A stretch of 35,636 nucleotides of DNA, taken from NCBI GenBank assembly GCA_016781085.1, contig JADDQZ010000028.1, positions 27,112-62,747 of the forward strand, written 5' to 3'. The DNA is from Actinomycetota bacterium. GTDB taxonomy: Bacteria; Actinomycetota; Thermoleophilia; Solirubrobacterales; Solirubrobacteraceae. Positions 8,686-15,964 of the stretch are shown one piece after another. The translations under genes and the position numbers were made by a program. The stretch's first letter is position 1. Each line of letters begins with the position of its first letter. A model generated the notes under the pieces. That model did not search any database, was not told the origin of the DNA, and worked only from the letters and a program-made list of their open reading frames with translations.

Positions 8686-8701
8686 TGGGGTCTAGACCCC
8701 A
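8686..8701. promoter_or_regulatory. 16-bp perfect palindrome upstream of flaG promoter
   Basis: TGGGGTCTAGACCCCA reads the same on both strands. It lies 16 bases past the end of the sigma-factor gene and about 17 bases upstream of the flaG -35 box. It could be an operator for a dimeric regulator or a short hairpin ending the sigma-factor message; there is no T-run, and neither role can be shown from sequence. Confidence 0.35.
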
Positions 8702-8717
8702 CCATCGTCCTCGGTTG

Positions 8718-9530
8718 TCAGCCGACCGCCGAGAACAACATGCCGTCGGTGGCCAGCTCCGACTTGAGGGTCCGCTTGAGCTGCGAGTGGATCTGGCAGA
8801 CGCGGCTCTCGGACACTCCGAGGATCTCACCGATCTCGCGCAGCGTCAGGTTCTTCACGTACAGCAGCACTGCGACTTCTCGCTCACGCTGCGGCAGCTT
8901 CTCAAAGGCGCGCCGGAACTTCTCCTTGCCCTCGGTGACCGACGCGGCCTGCTCGGGATCGAGGCGGGGATCAGAGGAGGCGAGCGTGTCCATGCGCTCG
9001 ACGGTCGTCTCGTCGTCGGAGATCACCAGCGTGTTGAGCGAGGTGACGTCGGAAACCGAGATGTCGTCCTGGCGGCGGCGCAGGTCTTCGACCGAGATGG
9101 CAAGCGCATCGGCGAGCTCTTCCCGCGTGGGACGGCGGCCGTGCAGGCCGCTGAACTGCTCGCGAGCCCGCGTGATGTCACGTTCCCAGCGCCGTAGCGA
9201 ACGCGGAGCCCAGTCCTGGCGGCGAAGCTCGTCGAGAACGGCGCCGTGGATGCGCGTCCAAGCGAACTGTTCGAGCGTGGCGCCCTTTTCGGGGTCGTAG
9301 CGCTCGATCGAGGCGATCAGAGCCTCGAGTCCGCATGAGATGAAGTCCTCGACCTCACAGCGCGCCGGCAATTCGCGCACCTTCTTGAAGACGATGTACT
9401 TGACGAGCGGCGCATAGGTCATGACGAGCCGGTTGCGCAGCTTGATGTCGCCCGTGCGCTTGTACTCGCGCCAAAGGCGGAGAGACTCTTCGGAAGAGAT
9501 CCGCCGCCGGCTCTCGGTCGGGGTCTTCAT
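8718..9530 (-). CDS. fliA: FliA/WhiG-family RNA polymerase sigma factor
   Basis: Group 3 sigma factor expected to read the sigma-28-type promoters seen around it. The 270-residue product has region 2 (YAPLVKYIVFKKVRELPARC, VEDFISCGLEALIASIERYD, FAWTRIHGAVLDELRRQDW), region 3 (RRPTREELADALAISVEDLR) and a helix-turn-helix region 4 (LTLREIGEILGVSESRVCQI). ATG 9530 is chosen: the sequence before it does not match sigma factors, and AAGGAG (9544-9549) lies upstream, although 13 bases away, longer than usual. Its anti-sigma partner FlgM is not visible nearby. FliA and WhiG cannot be told apart by sequence alone, but the flagellar setting favours FliA. Confidence 0.93.
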   Translation of the reverse strand: MKTPTESRRRISSEESLRLWREYKRTGDIKLRNRLVMTYAPLVKYIVFKKVRELPARCEVEDFISCGLEALIASIERYDPEKGATLEQFAWTRIHGAVLDELRRQDWAPRSLRRWERDITRAREQFSGLHGRRPTREELADALAISVEDLRRRQDDISVSDVTSLNTLVISDDETTVERMDTLASSDPRLDPEQAASVTEGKEKFRRAFEKLPQREREVAVLLYVKNLTLREIGEILGVSESRVCQIHSQLKRTLKSELATDGMLFSAVG

Positions 9531-9607
9531 GAGGTTCGGGCTGCTCCTTGGGGGAAGATGTCGAACTGCTGACCTGGCTGTTATCGACAGCTCACCGGGC
9601 GACCACA

Positions 9608-9886
9608 TCACCTGTTTGGGGTATTCGCCTTCCCGTCGAGCTCGTAAGCCCAGGCCAGAACACGCGCCACGGCGATCCACAACTCCTCCGGAACCTCCTG
9701 CCCGAGCGCCAAGGAAGCCAGTGTTTCGGCAAGGTCGGCGTCCTCATGAACCGGCACTCCCGCTGCGCGCGCGTGCGTGAGGATCGACTCGGCCACGTGC
9801 CCCCGGCCGGCCGCGATCACCTGCGGAGCGCCCGTGCCGGTGTAGCGCAGGGCGGCGGCGCGATTGGGGCGCGGAGCGTCAGGCAT
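9608..9886 (-). CDS. Stand-alone FlhB C-terminal-like protein (FhlB type)
   Basis: A 92-residue protein equivalent to the cytoplasmic domain of FlhB/YscU export switch proteins without the membrane part. It follows the family pattern: AALRYTGTGAPQVIAAGRGH, VPVHEDADLAETLASLALGQ, then EVPEELWIAVARVLAWAY. The NPTH autocleavage motif is absent, as in other free-standing FlhB-C homologues (FhlB/YlqH). Such proteins can substitute for or modulate FlhB-C during substrate switching. The ATG at 9886 overlaps the upstream FliK-like gene by 8 bases, so the two are probably translated together; FliK is the partner of FlhB-C in hook-length control, which fits. Confidence 0.82.
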   Translation of the reverse strand: MPDAPRPNRAAALRYTGTGAPQVIAAGRGHVAESILTHARAAGVPVHEDADLAETLASLALGQEVPEELWIAVARVLAWAYELDGKANTPNR

Positions 9887-10454
9887 AGAGATCCAACGGC
9901 TCACGGCGCGGCTTTATGGAAACCGACGCGCGCCCGCCGACCTGCTGCTCGAGGGCGTCTTTGAGCTCGGGCGCCGCCGTGGACGCGAGCTCAAGCGCCT
10001 GGCCCGGGGGTGTCTCGACTTCGACCGAGACCCCGCTTGTTCCCACGTCGACCCGCAGATCCAGCCGGCCGAGCGCCGCCGAGACAAAAGACAACGTCAC
10101 ACCGGCGCTGCCCTCGTCGCTGCCGCGATTGCGGCGCGGCGGCTCACCGACCGCGACATGCGGGGGTGGCGGTGCAGGAGCGGCGCCCACCACACCGGGA
10201 TCCACAACAGCCGGCGGCTCCATCCGCATGGTGACGCGCTCGGCCGTCACTTCCGTAACTCTGAGCCGAAGCGTGTCGCCGGCGGCGACCTCGTCGGGAA
10301 GCTGGGCGGTGAGCGGCACGCCCGCGAGTACGAGCACACCGTGCTGCTCGGCCCGAGCGGCCACGCGGGCCACCAGGCTGGCGCCGGGACGCAACGTGAG
10401 CTCCGGGAGCTGCGTGCGCAGCAGTAGCGCGTCGACGGCAATCGGATCGATCAC
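9879..10454 (-). CDS. FliK-like hook-length control protein (short form)
   Basis: A 191-residue protein. The N-terminal half (LRPGASLVARVAARAEQHGV, LAGVPLTAQLPDEVAAGDTL) looks like the small beta domain found in actinobacterial and clostridial FliK-type proteins; the C-terminal half (LGRLDLRVDVGTSGVSVEVE then ELKDALEQQVGG) resembles the Flg_hook domain of FliK. A Pro/Ala-rich linker (about residues 90-115) joins them. Full FliK proteins are usually 350-600 residues with a long ruler region; here the ruler is almost missing. Start is a GTG at 10454; no clear Shine-Dalgarno. It diverges from flgF with only a short shared intergenic region. Confidence 0.62.
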   Translation of the reverse strand: MIDPIAVDALLLRTQLPELTLRPGASLVARVAARAEQHGVLVLAGVPLTAQLPDEVAAGDTLRLRVTEVTAERVTMRMEPPAVVDPGVVGAAPAPPPPHVAVGEPPRRNRGSDEGSAGVTLSFVSAALGRLDLRVDVGTSGVSVEVETPPGQALELASTAAPELKDALEQQVGGRASVSIKPRREPLDLYA

Positions 10455-10463
10455 AAGTCACAT

Positions 10464-10490
10464 TCAAGCGCCCGGCCGGGCATCCGATGA
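10464..10490 (+). promoter_or_regulatory. Sigma-28-type promoter for flgF
   Basis: TCAA (10464-10467), 15 bases, TCCGATGA (10483-10490; six of eight match GCCGATAA). The -10 box ends 8 bases before the ATG at 10499, so the message would be leaderless. It overlaps the upstream side of the divergent FliK-like gene. Confidence 0.55.
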
Positions 10491-10498
10491 TTTGGCCA

Positions 10499-11182
10499 AT
10501 GGACCGCGGTCTCTACATCGCAGCTTCGGGGATGCTCACGGAGCAGCTCCGTCAAGAGCAAATCGCCAACGATCTCGCCAACGCCTCCACCCCGGGCTAC
10601 AAGGCCGACCGCACGGCACAGCAATCTTTCGGGCAGCTTCTGCTCGCCAACAGCGCGACGGGCGCGCTTGTCGGCGAGGGCGGAATCGGCGTACGCGTGT
10701 CGGACATCGTCACCGACTTCACGCCGCAGCCGGCCCGCGACACCGGGGAACCGCTCGACTTCGCCATCGTCGGCGAGGGCTTCTTCACTGTGCAAACGAA
10801 CCGCGGCATTCGCTACACCCGCAACGGCCAGTTCACCGTGGCACCGCAGGGCACGCTGGCCACCGCCCAAGGCAATCAGGTCCTCGGACGCAACGGTCAG
10901 CCGATCCAGGTCGCCGGCGGTCGCGTCGATCCGGCGCAGATCGGGATCGCCATGCTGCGCAACCCGCGCAAAGAAGGCGAGAACCTCGTCACGGGCGCGC
11001 CCGGCGCGCCCGGCCAGGCGGGACAGGTTCGGACGGGCGCGCTTGAGGGCTCGGGCGCCGACGCGGCGCGGGCGATGGTGGACATGATCGCTTCGATGCG
11101 TGCCTTCGAGGCCGGCCAGCGCGTGTTGACGACTATCGACGCGACGCTCGACAAAGCCGCTAATCGCGTCGGCTCGCTCTAG
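10499..11182 (+). CDS. flgF: Flagellar basal-body rod protein FlgF
   Basis: Distal/proximal rod protein of the FlgF/FlgG family (B. subtilis FlhO type). The 227-residue product has the N-terminal signature DRGLYIAASGMLTEQLRQEQ, IANDLANASTPGYK, the conserved DFAIVGEGFFTV segment, and the C-terminal helix AMVDMIASMRAFEAGQRVLT. ATG 10499 is preferred over the in-frame ATG at 10487 because rod proteins begin close to this point and because the predicted -10 box would overlap 10487. The next gene, flgG, is its paralogue; this one lacks the longer FlgG insert and is assigned flgF by gene order. Confidence 0.9.
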   Translation: MDRGLYIAASGMLTEQLRQEQIANDLANASTPGYKADRTAQQSFGQLLLANSATGALVGEGGIGVRVSDIVTDFTPQPARDTGEPLDFAIVGEGFFTVQTNRGIRYTRNGQFTVAPQGTLATAQGNQVLGRNGQPIQVAGGRVDPAQIGIAMLRNPRKEGENLVTGAPGAPGQAGQVRTGALEGSGADAARAMVDMIASMRAFEAGQRVLTTIDATLDKAANRVGSL

Positions 11183-11230
11183 GGCTACGGCCTAGCGACG
11201 CGGACGGCGTCCAGCAACTCTCGGCAACCC

Positions 11231-11258
11231 TCAAGTCCCCGCCCGCAAAAGCCGACAA
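11231..11258 (+). promoter_or_regulatory. Sigma-28-type promoter for flgG
   Basis: TCAA (11231-11234, in TCAAGTCC), 16 bases, GCCGACAA (11251-11258; seven of eight match). The ATG of flgG lies 9 bases after the -10 box with no Shine-Dalgarno between, so the message is predicted to be leaderless or to have a leader of only a few bases. Best -10 match in the window. Confidence 0.7.
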
Positions 11259-11267
11259 AACCTGTAC

Positions 11268-12008
11268 ATGCTGGAGGGACTCAATACCGCCGCCGCTGGT
11301 ATGGCCGCACAACGGCAGAGGCTCGATGCCATTGCCAACGACTTGGCCAACGCGAACACGACCGGCTACAAGCACGTCCGGGTCGGGTTCCGCGATCTCG
11401 TGTACTCACAAGCGGGTCGCCCCGGCGCCGACGGCGTGCGGACAGGCGCCGGCAGCGCCGCGGTCTTCGCGGGCCGCTCCATGGCCCAAGGCAGCCTCCA
11501 GCGCACCGACCGCCCGCTCGACGTCGCTCTGCAGGGCGAAGGTTTCCTGCGCGTCACGATGCCCGACGGGCGTGACGCCCTCACCCGCGACGGCTCCTTG
11601 CACGTCAACGGCAACGGCGTCCTGACGACCAGCACGGGCAGCGTGGTCACTCCGCGCATCACCTTTCCCCCCGGCACCGGCGAGAAGGACATCGAGATCG
11701 GCGGCGACGGCGCGATTTCGGTGCGCGGCCAGCGCGTCGGCGAACTGCAGATGCTCACCGTGCGCTCGCCCGAGCGGATGGATCCGGTCGGCGACAACGC
11801 TTTCGTTCCCACCGCCCAGTCGGGCGCCGTGGTCGCCGCTCCGCGGGCCACCACGCTCGCTCAGGGCGCGCTGGAGGCTTCCAACGTCGACATGTCGGAA
11901 GCGATGGTCAGCATGATCGAGGCTCAGCGCTCCTTCGAGCTCGCGTCCAAGGCGATCAACACCGCCGACCAGATGATGGAAATCGCCAACGGGATCAAGC
12001 GCGGATGA
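11268..12008 (+). CDS. flgG: Flagellar basal-body rod protein FlgG
   Basis: Distal rod protein. The 246-residue product carries MLEGLNTAAAGMAAQRQRLD, IANDLANANTTGYKHVRVGF, the core PLDVALQGEGFLRV and the C-terminal helix SMIEAQRSFELASKAINTAD characteristic of FlgG (B. subtilis FlhP). Length is a little short of the usual ~260. It has its own sigma-28-like promoter even though flgF lies only 85 bases upstream on the same strand. Its stop overlaps flgJ by four bases (ATGA). Confidence 0.95.
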   Translation: MLEGLNTAAAGMAAQRQRLDAIANDLANANTTGYKHVRVGFRDLVYSQAGRPGADGVRTGAGSAAVFAGRSMAQGSLQRTDRPLDVALQGEGFLRVTMPDGRDALTRDGSLHVNGNGVLTTSTGSVVTPRITFPPGTGEKDIEIGGDGAISVRGQRVGELQMLTVRSPERMDPVGDNAFVPTAQSGAVVAAPRATTLAQGALEASNVDMSEAMVSMIEAQRSFELASKAINTADQMMEIANGIKRG

Positions 12009-12283
12009 ACCCTCTGTCCTCGCTTCCGCCCGTTCCGGAGAGCGCGCTACCCCGCTCGGTGCGTCAGGGCACGCCCGAAGACCGAAAGGCCTATCAGGCC
12101 GCGCTCGGCTTCGAGCGCGTGATGGTCGAGCAGATGCTCAAGACGATGACTTCCAGCGGCCCGCTGCACGAAGGCCCGCAGGCGCCGGCCATCCAAGGCG
12201 CTTTCGCCGACTCGCTGCTGATGGCGGGAGGCCTTGGTCTCGCCGCCCACCTGCATCCGCAGATCCGGGAGTCGATGCGATGA
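12005..12283 (+). CDS. flgJ: FlgJ-type rod-binding protein (N-terminal domain only)
   Basis: A 92-residue protein with the FlgJ rod-binding pattern: AALGFERVMVEQMLKTMTSS followed by AIQGAFADSLLMAGGLGLAA. It matches the N-terminal rod-scaffold/cap domain of proteobacterial FlgJ; the muramidase domain is absent, so wall opening for the rod must be done by another enzyme. It overlaps flgG and flgN by four bases each (ATGA at both ends). Confidence 0.85.
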   Translation: MNPLSSLPPVPESALPRSVRQGTPEDRKAYQAALGFERVMVEQMLKTMTSSGPLHEGPQAPAIQGAFADSLLMAGGLGLAAHLHPQIRESMR

Positions 12284-12798
12284 GCTACAGCATGCTCGAA
12301 GCGGAGCTGCTCGCGCACCTCGACACGCAGATCAACTCCGCTCGCCGGCTGCTTGGACTGGTCCTCGAGCAGGGCTCGTCCGTGCGCGCCCGCGACGTCG
12401 ACGGCGTACTCGCCGGCTTGGCCGCCATTCAAAGCGAAATGGGCCGCCGCGGACAACTCGAGCAAGAACGTATGCGCCTCCTGGCTACGGCCGGACAGGC
12501 CCTAAACACGGCGCCATCTCAAGTGACGCTTGAAAGCCTCTGCGCCCTGGTGTCCCCGGCGGCCGCCCAATCGGCCCGCGAGCGCTCGGCCGAGTTGCGA
12601 GGACTACTCGCCGAAATCGCCCGCGAGCACGGCATCAACCGCGCCTTGATGCGGCAAGAACTCGCCTTCCTCTCACACCTCGTCCGGATGGTCGGCAACG
12701 AGCACGAGGGCGGCTACCGCCCGACCGGCGAGTCCCCGCACGCACCCACCGTTTCCCCGGCCCACCGCGCCTACTCCGCCCTGGATCTGCAGGCCTGA
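12280..12798 (+). CDS. flgN: FlgN-family export chaperone
   Basis: FlgN chaperones the hook-filament junction proteins FlgK and FlgL, whose genes follow directly. The 172-residue protein is mostly helical and charged (LLAHLDTQINSARRLLGLVL, ARDVDGVLAGLAAIQSEMGR, LRGLLAEIAREHGINRALMR) and follows the FlgN length and heptad-like layout; primary sequence is weakly conserved, so context weighs heavily. The tail after residue 145 is Pro/Ser-rich. Start overlaps the flgJ stop; flgK starts three bases after its stop. Confidence 0.82.
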   Translation: MSYSMLEAELLAHLDTQINSARRLLGLVLEQGSSVRARDVDGVLAGLAAIQSEMGRRGQLEQERMRLLATAGQALNTAPSQVTLESLCALVSPAAAQSARERSAELRGLLAEIAREHGINRALMRQELAFLSHLVRMVGNEHEGGYRPTGESPHAPTVSPAHRAYSALDLQA

Positions 12799-12801
12799 CC
12801 C

Positions 12802-14172
12802 GTGCCCATCTCCTCCTTCTACGGCCTCCAGACGAGCCTGCGCGGCCTGCTCGCCCAGCAGCGCGCGCTCGACACGACCGGCCACAACATCTCCAACGCC
12901 TCCACAGCGGGCTATTCCCGTCAGGAAGCCGTCATGGCGGCTTCGGCCCCGCTGACCATCCCGGCCGGCGGCATTCAGAGCGGCGCGGGCGCACACCTCG
13001 GCACGGGCGTCGAAGTAGAGGACTACCGACGGGTGCGCGACCAGTTCCTCGACTTGCAGTTCCGCTCGCAGAGCATGCGGCTCGGCTACGAGTCGACGCG
13101 CACGCAGCAGCTCGAGCGAGCTGAGCTGGCGCTCTCGGAGCCCAGCGACAACGGCATCGGCCAGCAGCTGACCGACTACTGGGACGCCTGGTCGGATTTC
13201 GCCAAGAACCCGACCGACACCGCGGCCCGCGAGGCATTGATCGGCCAGGCGCGAACCCTCACCGACGCCTTCGCCACCGTCGACGCCCAGTTCAAGCTGG
13301 TCAGCGACCAGGCCCGTGCCCAGTACGACGCGATCACGGGCCCGGGCGGCGAGATTGCCGGCATCGCCAACGACATCGCCAACCTCAACACGGCGATCCG
13401 CGGGTTCGTGTCGTCCGGCGAGTCGCCTAACGACTTGATGGACCGCCGCGACGAGTTGTTGGACCGCTTGTCGCAGTACGGCCAGGTCACCACGACCGAC
13501 GAAGGCGGTGCGGTGACCGTCCGCTTCGGCGGCGCTCAGGCAGCACTCGTCGACGGCAGCAAGGCCAACCCGACCGAAGCGGTCGCTTGGCCCCAAGCCG
13601 ACTTCACGCCCGGCGACGGGATGCTGGGTGCCCTGCACGGGATTTCCAAACCGGGCGGGACGATCGACACCTACCGCACCGAACTGCACAGGGTCGCCGA
13701 GCAGCTTGCGAGCTCGGTCAACGGCCTCCACAACGGCCCGGGCGTCGCGGGTGGAAACGACTTCTTCACCTTCGAACCCAACCCGAACGACCCGGACCCG
13801 CGCTTCTCGCTACTCAAGGTGCAGGCGACACCCGCCAGCCTGCTTGCCTCGACGGACGGCACTCCCGGTGGTACCGACCTGGCGATCAAGATCGCTGCGC
13901 TCCAAGGTGGCGCCGCGGACACCTCCTATCGCGGCTTCGTGGCGAAGGTGGGCATCGACGTGCGCGAGGCACGCCGCATGGAAGCCAACGCCGAAGCTCT
14001 TTCCAATGCCGTCGACGACCATCGTCAGAGCATTTCCGGCGTCGCCCTCGACGAGGAGATGACGAACCTGGTCCGCTTCCAGCGCAGCTATCAGGCGTCA
14101 GCGCGCGCGATGTCGACGATGGACGAGATGCTCGATGTCTTGATCAACCGCACGGGACGCGTGGGACTGTGA
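12802..14172 (+). CDS. flgK: Flagellar hook-associated protein 1 FlgK
   Basis: FlgK forms the first junction ring between hook and filament. The 456-residue product starts PISSFYGLQTSLRGLLAQQR and has the rod/hook signature GHNISNASTAGYSRQEAVM, a long helical D1 region (ELALSEPSDNGIGQQLTDYW), and the C-terminal helix LVRFQRSYQASARAMSTMDE. Start is GTG at 12802. Length is near the lower end for FlgK, with a short outer domain. Spacing of three bases from flgN indicates one operon. Confidence 0.96.
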   Translation: MPISSFYGLQTSLRGLLAQQRALDTTGHNISNASTAGYSRQEAVMAASAPLTIPAGGIQSGAGAHLGTGVEVEDYRRVRDQFLDLQFRSQSMRLGYESTRTQQLERAELALSEPSDNGIGQQLTDYWDAWSDFAKNPTDTAAREALIGQARTLTDAFATVDAQFKLVSDQARAQYDAITGPGGEIAGIANDIANLNTAIRGFVSSGESPNDLMDRRDELLDRLSQYGQVTTTDEGGAVTVRFGGAQAALVDGSKANPTEAVAWPQADFTPGDGMLGALHGISKPGGTIDTYRTELHRVAEQLASSVNGLHNGPGVAGGNDFFTFEPNPNDPDPRFSLLKVQATPASLLASTDGTPGGTDLAIKIAALQGGAADTSYRGFVAKVGIDVREARRMEANAEALSNAVDDHRQSISGVALDEEMTNLVRFQRSYQASARAMSTMDEMLDVLINRTGRVGL

Positions 14173-14212
14173 CTTCTCTAGCGCTCGCGCCGCAAGAGGG
14201 GGTGCGCTGACC

Positions 14213-15121
14213 GTGCGCATCACCTCCGGAATGATCCAGCGCCGCGTGATGGCGGACCTCAACAACGTGTCCGAGCGGCTCACGAACACCCAGACGAAGA
14301 TCGCTTCCAACAAGGAGCTCACGCGGCCGTCCGACGATCCGTTCGCCGTGGCTCGTGCCCTCTCGCTGCGGCAGGACCTGGGCGGCATCCATCGCTACCA
14401 GAGCACCGCCGAAGACGCTTTGGGCTGGCAGGAGTCGACCGAAACGTCGCTGGCGCGCATGACCGAAGCCGTGCAAAGGGCTCGTGAGCTGACCATCCAC
14501 GGTGGCTCCGACACCTCGGATTCCACTGCCCGTCAGGCGCTGGCCACCGAGATCGACGCGCTGATCGCCGGCGTCAAGGAAAACGCCAACGCCACGTACC
14601 GCGGCCAATACCTCTTCGCGGGCACGGAGACGAGCACTCCGCCCTACGACCTCGCCAACGAGCCGCCGGGGGTTCCCGACGACGGCTACCGCGGCAACGG
14701 CGGCACGGTGGCGCGCGAGATCGGGCCCGGCGTGTCGATCCAAGTCAACTTGACCGGAGCGGAGCTGCTGGGTAGCGGCGGGGACGGCAAGCTGCTGCAC
14801 GCCCTGCGCGACATCGCGCAGCATCTGCGCGAGGGCAACGCCACCGAGCTGCGCGGCAACGACTTGAAGAAGCTCGACGCCTCTTTGAACGGCTTGCTCG
14901 ACTCCCGCGCCCTCAACGGCGCCCGGGCCAACCGCGTCGAAGCCGCCACCACGCGCCTCGGCCAGTTGGAGGAGACGACGATCACCCAGCTCTCCGAAAC
15001 CGAAGACGCCGACATAGCCAAGCAGCTCATCGACTTCAGCTCCCAGCAGGCCGCCTACCAGTCGGCGCTGAAGGCCGGCGCGAACATCGTTCAATCGTCG
15101 CTCATGGATTTCCTGCGCTGA
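14213..15121 (+). CDS. flgL: Flagellar hook-associated protein 3 FlgL
   Basis: FlgL forms the second junction ring on which the filament grows; it is a flagellin homologue. The 302-residue product starts MRITSGMIQRRVMADLNNVS, has the flagellin-like N-terminal helix with RPSDDPFAVARALSLRQDL, and a C-terminal flagellin-type helix (LIDFSSQQAAYQSALKAGAN). A GGGGG-type ribosome site lies about 12 bases upstream of the GTG start. It is not the filament flagellin: the family pattern and position after flgK fit FlgL. Confidence 0.94.
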   Translation: MRITSGMIQRRVMADLNNVSERLTNTQTKIASNKELTRPSDDPFAVARALSLRQDLGGIHRYQSTAEDALGWQESTETSLARMTEAVQRARELTIHGGSDTSDSTARQALATEIDALIAGVKENANATYRGQYLFAGTETSTPPYDLANEPPGVPDDGYRGNGGTVAREIGPGVSIQVNLTGAELLGSGGDGKLLHALRDIAQHLREGNATELRGNDLKKLDASLNGLLDSRALNGARANRVEAATTRLGQLEETTITQLSETEDADIAKQLIDFSSQQAAYQSALKAGANIVQSSLMDFLR

Positions 15122-15161
15122 GCCGATGAGTAATTCCGAAGTGCGATCCCCCAGGAGCGAG

Positions 15162-15608
15162 ATGTCCACCATGGTCCAGCACGAGAGCACCCGCTTCGGC
15201 TTGCTCGAAGTCGATGAGAATGCTGTCCTCGAGTTTCCGGCCGGTCTCATCGGCCTGCCGAGCACTCGCTGGACCCTGGTGACCGTCGATCCCGACTCCG
15301 TCTTCCTGTGGTTGCAGTCGCTCGAAGACCCAGCGCTGGCGCTGCCGGTCACCAACCCGTGGCTGTTCTTTCCCGACTTCTCGGTCGAGCTGCCCAACAG
15401 CGACGTAGAGCGCGTCGGCACCGACGATCCTTCTCAGGTACAGGTGCTGGTGACGGTTCGCGCCTCGAGCGAGAAGTCGGAGATGTCAGCGAACCTGCGC
15501 GCCCCGATTGTCATCTACGGCGGACGCGGTCACCAGATCATCAGCGAGGACAAAGACGCGCCCGTGCGCGCGCCGCTGTTTCCCCAGTTGGCCGCAGAAG
15601 CGGCCTGA
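15162..15608 (+). CDS. fliW: Flagellar assembly factor FliW
   Basis: FliW binds CsrA or flagellin and so ties flagellin translation to its export. The conserved start of the domain is TRFGLLEVDENAVLEFPAGL followed by IGLPSTRW, with the later blocks VTNPWLFFPDF and NLRAPIVIYGGRG. The ATG at 15162 (148 residues) follows AGGAG (15153-15157) by only four bases; an earlier ATG at 15126 (160 residues) lies four bases after flgL but has no ribosome site, and ATG 15171 is also possible. Next gene is csrA, its known antagonist partner. Confidence 0.92.
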   Translation: MSTMVQHESTRFGLLEVDENAVLEFPAGLIGLPSTRWTLVTVDPDSVFLWLQSLEDPALALPVTNPWLFFPDFSVELPNSDVERVGTDDPSQVQVLVTVRASSEKSEMSANLRAPIVIYGGRGHQIISEDKDAPVRAPLFPQLAAEAA

Positions 15609-15655
15609 CACTCATCTCGTAGCACCCGGACGACCATTCCAAGGAGGAAGGCACC

Positions 15656-15886
15656 GTGCTCATCATCACCCGTAAAGCCGGCGAGAAGATCATGTTCGGC
15701 GACGACGTCGTCGTCGAGATCATGGAAGTCGTCGGCAACCAAGTCCGCGTAGGCATCCAGGCGCCGCGCTCGGTCCGCGTCTACCGCGAAGAGCTGTGGG
15801 AAGCGGTCAAGCGCGAGAACCTCGCCGCCGTCGGGGCGGCTCCCGCGGACCTGCCCGAACCTAGCCGCGCGCCTAGCGTCACCTGA
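15656..15886 (+). CDS. csrA: Carbon storage/translational regulator CsrA
   Basis: CsrA is a small dimeric RNA-binding protein that blocks translation at GGA-containing leaders; in flagellated Gram-positives its main target is flagellin mRNA and FliW is its antagonist. The 76-residue protein shows LIITRKAGEKIMFGDDVVVE and IQAPRSVRVYREELWEAV, including the basic strand and the arginine before EEL needed for RNA binding. The last ~18 residues are a Pro/Ala-rich tail. GTG start with a very strong Shine-Dalgarno AAGGAGG (15641-15647) eight bases upstream. Last gene of the flgF/flgG operon. Confidence 0.96.
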   Translation: MLIITRKAGEKIMFGDDVVVEIMEVVGNQVRVGIQAPRSVRVYREELWEAVKRENLAAVGAAPADLPEPSRAPSVT

Positions 15887-15964
15887 TCCCTGCCTGCGTT
15901 AGCCGCTCGCGTTGCCGGGTAGCTCTTCTGATTCCGAGACCTTTCAGGAGGAGCTGCGTAAACG

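Noticed and set aside
9586-9593. GTCGATAA on the minus strand upstream of the sigma-factor gene as a sigma-28 -10 box
   Set aside because: The -10 match is good, but no TAAA/TCAA lies 15-16 bases upstream, so autoregulation by this site is not supported.
12673-13731. Minus-strand 352-codon open frame opposite flgK
   Set aside because: Shadow of a clear FlgK; no family features.
14144-15421. Minus-strand 425-codon open frame opposite flgL and fliW
   Set aside because: Crosses two well-supported genes and their junction; composition of a shadow frame.
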